64,000 nt of DNA, taken from Myxococcales bacterium UBA1238. Its GTDB lineage: Bacteria > Myxococcota_A > Bradymonadia > UBA7976 > UBA1532. The translations under genes were made by a program, and so were the position numbers. The notes under the pieces were generated by a model, which saw only the letters and a list, made by a program, of their open reading frames with translations, was not told where the DNA came from and ran no database searches. The DNA is taken from contig DBWM01000070.1 of assembly GCA_002309015.1 (NCBI GenBank), positions 48,712 through 112,711 of the forward strand, in the 5' to 3' direction. Shown here piece after piece: positions 53,501 to 63,789 of this stretch. Each line of letters starts with the position of its first letter. Position 1 is the stretch's first letter.

Positions 53501-56448
53501 GTGCAATCGTCCATCACTGCGAGAAGGATCGCAACGCCCTCTACGCAAAGATCGCGTCCCGCATGGCCTCCGCAAACAGCCTCCCGCCACAGCTGCCGAC
53601 AAAGGAGGCGATCGCCGACAGTCAAAAGCTATGTGAGCGGATGGTGAAGGTGCTCGACGATCGCTGCCAGCTGCTCGGATGCAAAGACGAACAACATCAG
53701 CTGAGCCTCAGCCATTACGCCCAGTATGATGCAGCCCTGATCCGCAAATGGGATCGCAAGGGAGCGAATTCGCAAAAGGCTGTTGGACAGGAATCCGCCA
53801 ATCCTGAGGATTCGCAAAAGGCCTATGGCAAGCTCTTTTCCAATGTTTCTTCTAAAGGAATCCTGCAAACACCGGAGCAACTTCAATCCAACGAATTGAA
53901 AGCATTGGCTGCTGTGGAGCCTGCGCAATTGAAACCATTGATGCAGGCCCTGAAGAGAGCTTACGACTATGCCCCCGAATTGGAACGATCGGGTTATCTG
54001 CGTTCCTGCTTAAAGGGGCCCTTTGAAGAAAAACGTGATCAGGGCCTGATCGCATTCTTCGACCGCTGCGAGCCCTGCCTCGATGCCTTTTCGGCAATGC
54101 GCGAGATTGCATTGATGGATGAGCCGAACCTTTTGCCCAATCCTGGGGATTACACAGAGGACGATCCAGAGGCCGATCTCAAACGCTGGTTTAAATTTTA
54201 CACCCAGTTTAAGGAGACCGAGTTTGTGCGCTCCAAGATGATCGCCCCATGGCGCGAAGCTGTGGAATGCGCCGGTGATCTGAAAGAGATCGGCGACCAT
54301 TTCTGGCGATTCTTTTTACCGCGCTACTGGTCAACCAAGAAGCGCCTGCGAAACTGGATGAAAGCGCATCTCCTGGGCGAACCCTTCCCTCAAAACTGCA
54401 CGGATTACGGCGCGATGGTGGAAGAGGGGATGCGTTATATCGCGTTCCAGAAAGCGCTCGTGCAGGGCTTTAACAAGGATCTGCGCGATTCGATGTACCC
54501 CGTTAAAGAGGCGATCCTGAAGGCGGCCGAAACCGAAGATCGTTTTCGGAAGATGCTTCTAAACAGCGAGTCTTCGCTCGACTGCGTGCGGAGCCTGGTT
54601 TGCCAATGGTGCGCCTTGCCCGATCTCTCTGCAAATCTTCTTGGCAAAGAGGGCCCCTTGATCTGGAGCCTGCGCGCGCTGCAACTCTGGAACGAAAAGA
54701 ATCTGAAGGATCTCTCGAAGATCCATGGTTCTTTGGAGCCGCTTTACAGCGAAAGCCCTCTCGGGACCCTCGACTATATGGCGCAGGAGATCAAACGCCT
54801 CGAGGGGCAGGTTTGCGGATGGCGGCGATTGCGGCTGGTGGAAGACTTAAAGCACCGCGGATTGCTCGGGATTGAAAAGCCGGAGCCCAGGGCTCACCGC
54901 ACAGAAGCGCAGAAACGCTACGAGGCCCTCTATAAGGAGTCTGCAAAGAAATCGCGTCACATGCCGCTTCGGAAGATGGTCAAAGCCTATGCGCGGGATG
55001 GGTTGCTCGACGTGCTGCCCTGCTGGCTGATGTCGCCGGAATCGATGGTCTCCCTCTTCCCCCGTGCGCCCGTATTCGATCTGGTGATCGTAGACGAGGC
55101 CTCGCAGGCCACCGTATCCTCGTCCTTGCCCGCATTGATGCGCGCAAAGCGCGTCGTGATCGCCGGAGATGACAAACAGATGCCGCCTTCGAGCTTCTTT
55201 AGTGCGGGGATTAAGGAAGACGAGTTCGATCGCACTGAAGACGAAGCTTCCGCCTGCGAAGTGTTCGACTCCGAGAGCCTGCTCACATTGGCCCGTTCGA
55301 GAGTGAGCCACACAAGGCTTTCGTGGCATTACAGAAGTCAGCATCAGAGCCTGATCGCCTTCTCCAACTATGCCTGCTACGAAGGCGGACTGATGACGAT
55401 CCCCGCTCCCGTAAAGGCGGCGATTGAGGATCACCGGCCCGCAGATGATCCCGAAAGGACGCTCCGTTTTGTAAAGGTTGAGAACGCCAGTTACAAAGAG
55501 GGCGTAAATGAGATGGAAGCCGCAAAGATGGCTCAGCTCATGGCGGAGTCTTTCGATCTGCACCCCAAAGAGACGGTCGGCATCATCACCTTCAACGACA
55601 AGCAGCGTCAGGCCGTTGAGCGCGCAATCGACGACTTGATGAGGATCGATGAGGGCTTTGCTCTGCAATACAACCAAAGGACGAGCGAGGACACGCCGCC
55701 CGATGCCCGACCCTTCGTCAAGAACATCGAGAACGTGCAGGGCGATGAGCGAGACGCGATCTTCTTCTCACTGGGTCACTGCGCCGTTCAGTTAAAGGGG
55801 AGCAATCAGAAGCGGGTGCCCGCACGCTTCGGCCCAATCGGTCAGAAAGGCGGGGAGCGCCGCTTAAACGTCGCGATCTCGCGGGCGAAATACCGATGCA
55901 CCGTGGTTTGCTCGTTTAACCCAGAGGAACTTCAGCTCGCCAACGTGAAGAACCTCGGTCCCGAATTCCTGCGCTTGTTCGTCGAATATATGTACGCCGC
56001 CGCCCATGACGACGAAATCCGATCGCAGGGGGCCTTAAACGATGCCTTAATGCAGGCACAACTGCAGGGCGGCTCGATCGCCTGTCCCTTCAATCCCAAG
56101 GTTGAGTTACCCGGCGACGTCGATCTCTCCACCCAACTCTACGAATCCATCGAACCCATGGGTTACCGGATCGAGAAAGACGTCGGTATCGGATCCTTCA
56201 CGATCCCCCTGGTGCTCACAAAGCCGGGAGAAGCGCCGATCGCCGTGCTCATTCAGGACGACAAACAGCCGGACAGCTACGATGCGAACGTTCACCGGCC
56301 TTTGCAACTGAAGCAAAAGGGCTGGCGCGTGCTCCAGACCAACGCCGTAGAATGGCTGATGGAGAAGGATCGCGTGATCGCGTCGATCGCAAACGGCAGC
56401 TTCGATAAAATGGAATCCTGTGACGATTTACAGCTGGCGCTCTCTTGA
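50509..56448 (+). CDS. Giant SF1 helicase with TerB-like N-terminal region and restriction-endonuclease-like C-terminus
   Basis: 1979 residues; AGGAG lies 6 bases before the ATG. The N-terminal third is helical and includes a TerB-like segment (about 303-400: LIAYCDGNFADEEAQVIESI, IRSDGEFQKMELQALQRLG) and a TerB-C-like stretch (about 515-620). A DUF4011-like piece (about 638-730, KLVDLFALN) precedes an SF1 (UPF1/Dna2-type) helicase: Walker A GPPGTGKS (948-955), DEAS (1529-1532), GDDKQMPPSSF (1553 on), WHYRSQHQSL (1606 on), VQGDERDAIFFS (1744 on) and RRLNVAISRAKY (1784-1795). The last 110 residues (about 1868-1960) match the Vsr-like nuclease fold found at the end of such helicases, but its usual Asp and ExDG positions read TIPLV and IQDD, so nuclease activity is doubtful. 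Related proteins occur in phage-defence loci. It is transcribed alone. Confidence 0.88.
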   Translation: MLNALPLMQILEEGSDACLLQGFSKEALYSDEDFVAAAQSKLVDERSFCMSHARQLSQEAAFEAHCAMKEILQALDLSDHPYELYCIEDDWQPPQMHDCWRICIAWPAERWERLQGAALVAGLCSAVIQSRMTWSRDARTLFEMGLLGGESGNGLHPELFAENRDAIQRCRLERYVKTFAADRMALEVTGDLLGMLNLLWSEAAGCAVNACVNDIGDYEAVAQALCSEFLQNGFLLEEAVHPGLRLYALIAYAKTAEGGRYSHWPDAHESVEALNQSLATLLSAATVCPRGAAEAGEKEDLDRFALAASVLIAYCDGNFADEEAQVIESIYCILFQDYRAAFKLDEAFRILRMLSPNVRRMTMAESDRLWMRLWQVIRSDGEFQKMELQALQRLGDLVGQRERWMRLFAVYAQRIPDAQLPEGTTRESLLDPVPPARDPLVALREALFKMAEQKARSQTATALLNGAVKKGVQIAYDQEGDEWSDAYEETDAERVIEDWSSEENRAKAEQAIIDSEARDAISLYCEQLCRWGFEKTSLERLLRTMGLTYDQKEMGLVRLLKYFKDYQIEATPPITRNLSLSEEITLRALAHVDEIKKKRAKKPIDSATALLIRAFKRLQSTQINGDGRSRTVRCRERRGKLVDLFALNAVKEGRAEQLILHLCANQKVELVSPRECGELKQARKLSLDLEELYRQARLNLDETGHTDLYVGSLFLTGQVEGYGYSAPLALYPVAIQKESGASSGFVIERTEEDPEVNFALLRMIAGRMKGGFELKPAIEEKLSDALLQGEPALQEAIRELGLIRKKDEEPTGEFPASDGIGGEAHGALISLIQRAPFDEDGRCTWGRIEPCLVIGIFSQSLSEMLREYGEIIDALESGEQSSTEILGSIETLLPADLRSALWAEKGNVIRAEHSKVSEKRAWPLVDLDPSQRIALMAAGREPAMVIDGPPGTGKSQVIVGIVLDALEKGQTVAVLSDKRAAIDVVGDRLQKWGFGDSCAIVHHCEKDRNALYAKIASRMASANSLPPQLPTKEAIADSQKLCERMVKVLDDRCQLLGCKDEQHQLSLSHYAQYDAALIRKWDRKGANSQKAVGQESANPEDSQKAYGKLFSNVSSKGILQTPEQLQSNELKALAAVEPAQLKPLMQALKRAYDYAPELERSGYLRSCLKGPFEEKRDQGLIAFFDRCEPCLDAFSAMREIALMDEPNLLPNPGDYTEDDPEADLKRWFKFYTQFKETEFVRSKMIAPWREAVECAGDLKEIGDHFWRFFLPRYWSTKKRLRNWMKAHLLGEPFPQNCTDYGAMVEEGMRYIAFQKALVQGFNKDLRDSMYPVKEAILKAAETEDRFRKMLLNSESSLDCVRSLVCQWCALPDLSANLLGKEGPLIWSLRALQLWNEKNLKDLSKIHGSLEPLYSESPLGTLDYMAQEIKRLEGQVCGWRRLRLVEDLKHRGLLGIEKPEPRAHRTEAQKRYEALYKESAKKSRHMPLRKMVKAYARDGLLDVLPCWLMSPESMVSLFPRAPVFDLVIVDEASQATVSSSLPALMRAKRVVIAGDDKQMPPSSFFSAGIKEDEFDRTEDEASACEVFDSESLLTLARSRVSHTRLSWHYRSQHQSLIAFSNYACYEGGLMTIPAPVKAAIEDHRPADDPERTLRFVKVENASYKEGVNEMEAAKMAQLMAESFDLHPKETVGIITFNDKQRQAVERAIDDLMRIDEGFALQYNQRTSEDTPPDARPFVKNIENVQGDERDAIFFSLGHCAVQLKGSNQKRVPARFGPIGQKGGERRLNVAISRAKYRCTVVCSFNPEELQLANVKNLGPEFLRLFVEYMYAAAHDDEIRSQGALNDALMQAQLQGGSIACPFNPKVELPGDVDLSTQLYESIEPMGYRIEKDVGIGSFTIPLVLTKPGEAPIAVLIQDDKQPDSYDANVHRPLQLKQKGWRVLQTNAVEWLMEKDRVIASIANGSFDKMESCDDLQLALS

Positions 56449-56894
56449 CTCGAAACCCAAAATTGTGAATCTTGCGAAATTCTTAAATGGGGGAGAAGGC
56501 TCTGAAGAGCGATCGACAAAGACGCAGGGATTGAGGAGAGCAAACTCTTGGCTCTGATCCCAATCCTGCGAATTGAGCGGCGAATGATTCTCGATGAAAA
56601 TTCAATTCGATGGATTGGTAAATCGCGATGAGAAAGGCGATCAATGATCGGACGGATTGATCAGATGTGGATCGAAGGTGATCGCGTTAAACGGCCGGAT
56701 TGAATCAATGACGCCAAAAGGCGTTGAACGGAACTGAACGGATTGCAAAACAGCTTTTGTGCAGTCGATGCGCAATTGGATGAGTTGAATGAATGCTGAT
56801 CAATGGCGATCGAAGCATTTCGCGTGAATGGCGAAAACCTGCGTAAACGCTGCCTTGCAAATGAACGGATAAAATCACTGCGCTTGAAAAGGAT
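56449..56894. other. Intergenic region rich in GATC, no gene seen
   Basis: About 445 bases with nine GATC sites by hand count, against fewer than two expected by chance, and repeated GATTGA/GATCAATG-type words. No terminator for the helicase gene is obvious. A promoter for the IPT/TIG lipoprotein should lie near the right end. Confidence 0.5.
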
Positions 56895-59849
56895 ATGCTG
56901 ATGACCAAAGATTTGAAAGGGAGTCTGAAACCGATGCTGCGCTTTGCGCTCTGCTGCAAAATGGCGCTCCTCTTCTGTCTCGCCTTGTGGGGCTGTGAAG
57001 GGGAAGAGGGCGAGGTTGAACTGCCCGTTCTTCACGATACGGCAGTGAGCGCCGATGGCTCGGTTTCCGATGCTCATGTTCAGGACAGCATCGTGGTCGA
57101 GCTCGATCCTCGAGTGAACAGCTTGCGACCGAACCGGGGATCGGTGAGCGAAGAAACGGAAGTCCTGATCATCGGCCAGGATTTTGAAGAGGGCATGACC
57201 GTGAGATTCGGCAGCGCCCTCTCGCCCGCCAATGTGGTAGAGAGCACAAACCATTTGCGCGTCAAGGCACCCTCTGGTCAATCCGCCGGTGATGTGGACG
57301 TCGTGATCCAATGGCCCAACCAATCCGAGCCCATCGTCTTAAAGTCTGCCTTCCATTACTACGTACCCGTAGAAATTGAAGAGATGTCGCCCAACCGGGG
57401 CCCCGCAAAGGGCGGGACTGCGTTTACGATCACGGGCAGCGGTTTCATCAGTTCGACCACTGTGCGGATCGGCGGCAAGAACGCCTCCTCAATCAAAATT
57501 GATGAAGAGGGGCGATCGATCACCGGTTTGACACCAGCGGGAGAAGGCGTGGTCGACGTCGCAGTCCAAAACGAAAACGGCGCAGTCCGGTTAAACGGCG
57601 GCTTCACCTACACCGAACCTCTCCTGATTGCCGACTGGACCCCCCAATGGTCGCCCACAAGCGGCGGAGCTGAGATCACCATCAACGGCATCGGCCTCTC
57701 AAGCGATTCGATTGTGCAACTGGGCGGCATCGAGGCTTCAGACATTTCTTCGGAATTGGAAAGGACGGTCTTAAGGTTCAAAACCCCTGCTCACGATGCG
57801 GGCATGGTCGATCTGCAGGTTTTCAACAGAAACGGCACTTTCACAAAAGAGGATGCGCTGCTCTACGTCGATCCGGAGAATCCGGCATTTGACGTACAAA
57901 GCCTGCTCCCCAATCGATTCATAAAGCGGGGCGGTACCTCCTTCGTGATCGGCGGATCGGGCTTTTTGGAAGATGTAAAGGTCACAGTCGACGGGCAAGA
58001 GATCCTCTGCACGAGAAAGGCCTGCAGCGAGACCTGCTGTTCCATTTTATCCTGCATGGCCCCGCCGCACGCTTTGGGGCAAGTCGCCGTGATTGTGGAG
58101 CAGGGCGGTCAGCGCCGTTCCCTCGATGCCGTCTATTACGAAGATGTCGACGTCTATTCGATCACCCCAGATCACGGATCGATTGCAGGCGGAACACTTA
58201 TCGTTCTTCAGGGCCGCGGATTCGACGAAACCCTGCAGGGGAGCTTAGGCGGAATCGCGCTTCAACAGATCCAGGTGGAATCGAGCGAGCGCGCAACCGC
58301 GAGGACTCCAAAGAACGCACTCGGCAGCGCCGAATTAAGGCTCTGGACTGAGCAGGACAGCATGCTCGAGCCCGACGCATATACGTACATTACGCCCTAC
58401 AGCTATTACGCCGGCCCCTTTGGGGAGCCGATTGAATGGACCGTCAACGTCAGCGTGCGCGACAATTACACGAATCGGCCATTGGTGGGGGCTACGGTCA
58501 TCGCCAGTCACCCCGATCGGCCGGAAGAGCGCCTGTTGAAGACCACCGATGAAAACGGTCTGGTGACTTTCTCGGAGTTCGATCTGCCCAATCCCGTGCA
58601 ACTGGTGGCGGCCATGACCGACTATTCCGTGGAGTCGTTCGAACGGATAACGAGCGAGAACCTGTCGCTCTTCTTGGATCCCTTTAACCCGGAGATCCCC
58701 GATCCGCCGAATCCCAATCCTCAGGGTGGCGGAGAAGGCGATCCACCGAAACCCACCACTGCAACCATTAAGGGCTATCTCCACGGCATGGAAGACTGGC
58801 CAAAGCCCATAGAGCCCGGCTGGCAGATGGCGGCCTTTATCGAAACCAGCCATACGAGTCCATACAACCGCACGGGCCTCCCCAATCCCGGCCCATATGG
58901 GATCCTCTTCAGCGACGGCCCCTTCTCAATCACCAGTCGTGGCGGGCAGCTCGCGGTGGTCGCCGTCGTAGGTTACGTTCAAACCGAAATGCTCACCAAA
59001 TACCAGAACAACATCATCAACTATTGGACCATGCGCCGCTCGGTGGTCCCCGTCGCAATGGGCCTCTCGCGCTATCGCTCCCTCAGCCTCGGATCCGTAT
59101 TGACCGACGTCGAAATCACCCTCGATCAGGCGATGGATCTAGACCTGCCCTTGAATCTGAAGGATCCCCCGGGCTCCGGCCAGGACGCGCCTTCGTTGAA
59201 TACCGTAGATGGCTATCTCGACTTATCCGCCGACGGCTACATCGAGCTCGGATCCGTCTCCGGTCAATCCGAATCATTGGCGCTGCGCCATCTGCCCGAT
59301 CTTTCGCAATGGCCCGACGATGCGCATTACTACTTCGAAGCCCTCGCGCATCCAGCCGCTTCTACGTACGCGCTGCCCTACAGCTATTCGTTCTATACCG
59401 CGCATCGGTTTGATCCCGTGGAAGGCATTTCCATCGGTCCTTTCGCTCCGACGGTTGCCTTCACATCGCCTCTCTCCGGAAGTCCGATTTCGGCCGATCG
59501 CCTCCTGGCCTGGGAGTTTCATCGCACCGCAAACGGAACACCCTGTGAGCCCGCCGATGTGCTTTACCTGGTCGTGCGCAACGATATGGGGAAGACCATC
59601 TGGACACATTTCGCTCCTGGCACAGAGACCTCCTATGCGCTCCCCGCGTTTCCGGCCGATTTGGAAGGGACCGGTCTCTCGGATGGCTACATGTACATGA
59701 CGTTGTACGCGATGATCCTGAAGCGCCCCTTCGATTACGCCCAATTCCGCATCAACGATCTGAGCTACGATGACCGATCCTCCTACAGCGTGCAACAGAT
59801 GAGCTTCTATGGATCCGAACAGGAGAAGAACTACGAGCGGTTGCCCTAA
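56895..59849 (+). CDS. Lipoprotein with five IPT/TIG domains
   Basis: Up to 984 residues. A signal peptide with lipobox ALWGC gives a lipidated Cys about residue 34 of the longest frame; starts at 56895, 56901 and 56934 are all possible, and the last gives a normal 20-residue signal peptide with GGGAG upstream. Five Ig-like IPT/TIG domains run from about residue 72 to 515, each with the pattern P..G...GGT...I.G.GF......V..GG. Two Cys pairs occur in the fourth. A carboxypeptidase-regulatory-like beta domain (about 520-590, NRPLVGATVIASHP) and a long C-terminal region of unknown fold follow. It is probably an outer-surface protein; ligand unknown. Confidence 0.88.
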   Translation: MLMTKDLKGSLKPMLRFALCCKMALLFCLALWGCEGEEGEVELPVLHDTAVSADGSVSDAHVQDSIVVELDPRVNSLRPNRGSVSEETEVLIIGQDFEEGMTVRFGSALSPANVVESTNHLRVKAPSGQSAGDVDVVIQWPNQSEPIVLKSAFHYYVPVEIEEMSPNRGPAKGGTAFTITGSGFISSTTVRIGGKNASSIKIDEEGRSITGLTPAGEGVVDVAVQNENGAVRLNGGFTYTEPLLIADWTPQWSPTSGGAEITINGIGLSSDSIVQLGGIEASDISSELERTVLRFKTPAHDAGMVDLQVFNRNGTFTKEDALLYVDPENPAFDVQSLLPNRFIKRGGTSFVIGGSGFLEDVKVTVDGQEILCTRKACSETCCSILSCMAPPHALGQVAVIVEQGGQRRSLDAVYYEDVDVYSITPDHGSIAGGTLIVLQGRGFDETLQGSLGGIALQQIQVESSERATARTPKNALGSAELRLWTEQDSMLEPDAYTYITPYSYYAGPFGEPIEWTVNVSVRDNYTNRPLVGATVIASHPDRPEERLLKTTDENGLVTFSEFDLPNPVQLVAAMTDYSVESFERITSENLSLFLDPFNPEIPDPPNPNPQGGGEGDPPKPTTATIKGYLHGMEDWPKPIEPGWQMAAFIETSHTSPYNRTGLPNPGPYGILFSDGPFSITSRGGQLAVVAVVGYVQTEMLTKYQNNIINYWTMRRSVVPVAMGLSRYRSLSLGSVLTDVEITLDQAMDLDLPLNLKDPPGSGQDAPSLNTVDGYLDLSADGYIELGSVSGQSESLALRHLPDLSQWPDDAHYYFEALAHPAASTYALPYSYSFYTAHRFDPVEGISIGPFAPTVAFTSPLSGSPISADRLLAWEFHRTANGTPCEPADVLYLVVRNDMGKTIWTHFAPGTETSYALPAFPADLEGTGLSDGYMYMTLYAMILKRPFDYAQFRINDLSYDDRSSYSVQQMSFYGSEQEKNYERLP

Positions 59850-59941
59850 AGGCGCCGCTCAAATGGCGGGATTCGCAAATGAGGGCAGGGGGGCTGTGCG
59901 CCAGACGCGCGGATTGCAAAGAAGGGTGAGGGGAGGCATTT

Positions 59942-59970
59942 AAAAAAAGAGCCGCTTTCAGCGGCGGCTC
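59942..59970 (-). terminator. Intrinsic terminator overlapping the end of the TPR lipoprotein gene
   Basis: On the minus strand GAGCCGC and GCGGCTC form the stem around CGCTGAAA, followed by seven T. The stem overlaps the last codons and stop of the gene. Confidence 0.9.
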
Positions 59971-60803
59971 TTCGGGAGATCTCTCAGTTGTCGCGGTGTT
60001 ACGTCGATGCCCCGCAGGCGATCGGCTTCGTCTTTCATCCTTTGGGCTTTGGCCTTGTTGCCCTGCCTGCGCAAGAAATCGCCATAGCGCAAATAGAGCG
60101 CGGGGTTTGCGGGATATTCCTTCAACATCTGCTCATAGATGCCCTGGGCTCTCTCCCTTTGTCCCACGTTTTCGCAGATGTCGGCCAGCTGCAGCCGGTG
60201 CATCGCCTCATATGGATAGGCGTTGACCAGTATCTCCTGGTGATGAAGCGCTTCTGGATCGCGCCTCAATGCCCGCAGCCCCGCAACCAGCGCTTCTCGA
60301 TCGGTATGGTTGAGCGGCGTCTTTTCATCGATCTGCAGCATGCGGGTGACCGCCGTATCGCCGCCCGTCTCTGCTTCGAGTTGCGCGAGACGGTTGAGCA
60401 GCCTCATGCGCGATTCGCCCAGTTGGAACAAATGCCGCAGCACCCTCACTTCCGTATCCGGCTCCGCTTCCTGATCGAGGTAGCAGTCGTACAGCGCACG
60501 GTGATCGATTAAGCTGCTCTCCTGATCGAGCTTCCCCGTACGCTCCGCCTTTAAGAAGGCCTCCTCTGCAAGGTCACATCGCTTTTGGTCGAGTTGCTGC
60601 TGCCCGAGCCCACGGCTTACAGCCGCCATCTGGGATTGAAAATCGACTCCCTCAGGCGCCATCGCATCGGCCAGGTCAAAGAAATCGAGCGCCTGCCGGT
60701 ATTCACCGTGACCGAGCGCATTGCGACCGAGCTTTGCATAGTGATCGTACGAAGCCGAGCAACCGGCCAGAATCCCTAAAAATGCGGCAATCAGACGTTT
60801 CAT
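59958..60803 (-). CDS. TPR-repeat lipoprotein
   Basis: 281 residues. The start at 60803 gives a compact signal peptide MKRLIAAFLGILAGC with Cys15 as lipidation site; a longer frame reaching 60980 would run into the infC promoter region. The body is built of helical pairs with TPR character: LGRNALGHGEYRQALDFFDLADAM near the start, and GQRERAQGIYEQMLKEYPANPALYLRYGDFLRRQGNKAKAQ near the end. It is likely an envelope scaffold protein; partner unknown. Divergent from infC. Confidence 0.86.
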   Translation of the reverse strand: MKRLIAAFLGILAGCSASYDHYAKLGRNALGHGEYRQALDFFDLADAMAPEGVDFQSQMAAVSRGLGQQQLDQKRCDLAEEAFLKAERTGKLDQESSLIDHRALYDCYLDQEAEPDTEVRVLRHLFQLGESRMRLLNRLAQLEAETGGDTAVTRMLQIDEKTPLNHTDREALVAGLRALRRDPEALHHQEILVNAYPYEAMHRLQLADICENVGQRERAQGIYEQMLKEYPANPALYLRYGDFLRRQGNKAKAQRMKDEADRLRGIDVTPRQLRDLPKSRR

Positions 60804-60935
60804 GTGGCGCAAAATAAAGGCAAAGGCATTTTTCGCCAACAAAGATTTGCATAAAGGGCCGAGTTGGTTGACTTTACGACGCGGCGCCATTATTGAACGC
60901 CAGATTTTACTCAAACATGGGGAGTCCAGCTCAAC

Positions 60936-61562
<627 letters not shown>

Positions 61563-61927
61563 GTCGCCCAATCTCCCCACCGCCCTCTAAAAGCGATCCC
61601 CCAATCCCCCCACATCCCCAAAAACTCAAAGCCCGCCTCCATGCAAACGCGCGGATTCGGAAACGCGTGCCTGTGGTGTATTTATGAATCCGCAGGATGG
61701 GGGAGTGCGTATGGTGGAGTCGTTGGGCAATCTCTGGATTTGATGAGATCGCTCTGTGGAATAACGGTGCCAAATTGCGGGATTGGGGAATGATCGTCGT
61801 ATGTGCGTTGGGCAATTCCACAGATTGGAAAGAATAACCGCTGCGGTCGATTCGCTATTCGCTCACTTGGTATGGATGCTGTGTTTGCATATTGCACCAA
61901 TCCCGCCGATTGAAAATCACCCTCCGC
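61563..61927. other. Convergent intergenic region, nothing recognised
   Basis: About 365 bases between infC and the convergent permease gene. No terminator with a clear T-run and no coding frame with support were found. Confidence 0.45.
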
Positions 61928-62944
61928 TTACCCTCTCGCATCTTCTGCCAATTGCATCTGCATCCGCAGGGCACACCATAAACAAACCGCCGTCATCAGA
62001 AACAGGGGCGCATAGGCACCCCACCATATGGGACAAAAGCCGGCACGGGCGTTTAACTCACCTGCGCGAAACAAACCGTATGCAAAGGCGATGAGGCCGA
62101 CCGATCCCAGTAACGCGCGGATTCCCCCATAAGAGGCCCCAAGGATCGCGCCAAGAAGGCTCCATATGAAGGCGAGGGCAGGCATCGCGATCCGACGGTG
62201 ATAGATAAAGCGGTGATGCAGCGATCGATCGAGCTCAGCAGACGGCGTTGCGTTGGGCGGTCCAAAGGCTTTGAGCTTTTTTTGCGCGCTTACAGCATCG
62301 GCGTTTAAGGCGACTCTGCCCACATGAGCCTGCAGCGCCGATCCGTAGATCCAGGCCTCTTTTAAAACGAGCCGTTCGCCCTCAAGCCGGATCGCCTCTG
62401 CCCGGATCACCGTGGGATAAGGCTTTGCCCCATCGACGAAGATCACCTCATTTGCGCCGTTTACGGGTTCCGTCTGAAAGAGCATCGCGCCATTCGAAAA
62501 CAAATGCTCACCCGGCGACGAGAACTCCCGCTGCAAGGCGTCGATTAAAATGGACTGCACATGCGAGAGACTTCTGGGAACGGCGGATTGGGCAGCAAAG
62601 AGCCCAAAGGCTGAAAGCAATCCTCCGAGTAGCGCAGCCGGCAGGAACAAGACCGCCGGCCGATGCCCCAGCATCTGAAATGCGAGCAGAGCGCCCTCCT
62701 GCCGAAGGCGTCCATAAGCGAGTCCCGATGCGAGAGCCCCCGTCAAAGGCAGCGCCGCTTCGCAAAGGGCCACCGCCCCCCACATCGCAATCCCGAGCTT
62801 TGAAAAACCGCTCACCTGACGCCAGAGATCGCGCAGCGGGATCAGCTGGATCGCCATCCAGAGCCCCCAAAGCAGGAGCGCACATAAAAAACAAATCCAC
62901 AAAAGGGATCGGCCCATGCGGCGGATAAAGAAAAAAGGTGTCAA
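61928..62944 (-). CDS. LptF/LptG (YjgP/YjgQ) family permease
   Basis: Up to 338 residues; the frame begins with TTG at 62944 and an ATG at 62917 is the alternative, neither with a strong Shine-Dalgarno. Layout: one N-terminal helix (about 13-33), two more with the family-like ALPLTGALASGLAYGRLRQEGALLAFQMLG loop, a periplasmic beta domain (about 125-235), then three C-terminal helices. The loop matches the coupling-helix region of LptF and LptG, which move lipopolysaccharide with LptB. The periplasmic domain is somewhat short. A second permease gene and lptB are not in the window. Confidence 0.83.
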   Translation of the reverse strand: MTPFFFIRRMGRSLLWICFLCALLLWGLWMAIQLIPLRDLWRQVSGFSKLGIAMWGAVALCEAALPLTGALASGLAYGRLRQEGALLAFQMLGHRPAVLFLPAALLGGLLSAFGLFAAQSAVPRSLSHVQSILIDALQREFSSPGEHLFSNGAMLFQTEPVNGANEVIFVDGAKPYPTVIRAEAIRLEGERLVLKEAWIYGSALQAHVGRVALNADAVSAQKKLKAFGPPNATPSAELDRSLHHRFIYHRRIAMPALAFIWSLLGAILGASYGGIRALLGSVGLIAFAYGLFRAGELNARAGFCPIWWGAYAPLFLMTAVCLWCALRMQMQLAEDARG

Positions 62945-63001
62945 CGGGAATGAAGGGAAGAGGCGGGTTTAAAGAGAGGCCTGAGGCCTGGGGCTTTGCA
63001 A

Positions 63002-63523
<522 letters not shown>

Positions 63524-63789
63524 ATCTGCTGACTTCAATCGCTTCCCTCGTTCTTCGCAATCGGCTGCATTTTTGGCCGAGGCGCGGGCGCAAACGGATT
63601 GTATCCGCAACGCTCAAAGCGGTTAGAGAACTATCACAGCGGGAATTGAAGGGTCAACGCCGAAATCTACCACCGCCCCGAGGGAGAACTCAAAATTTTG
63701 CCTCAGATATTTCAAAAATAGCTGTGATTTTAGGCAGATGCGCGTTGGCGGGTGATTTTTAAAGGGGGACGATAAATTTTGATGCGGTT

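Noticed and set aside
50509..56448. Helicase as RecD2, Dna2 or a known named defence system
   Set aside because: The SF1 core is clear, but the TerB-like and DUF4011-like N-terminal parts and degenerate C-terminus do not match a named system well enough.
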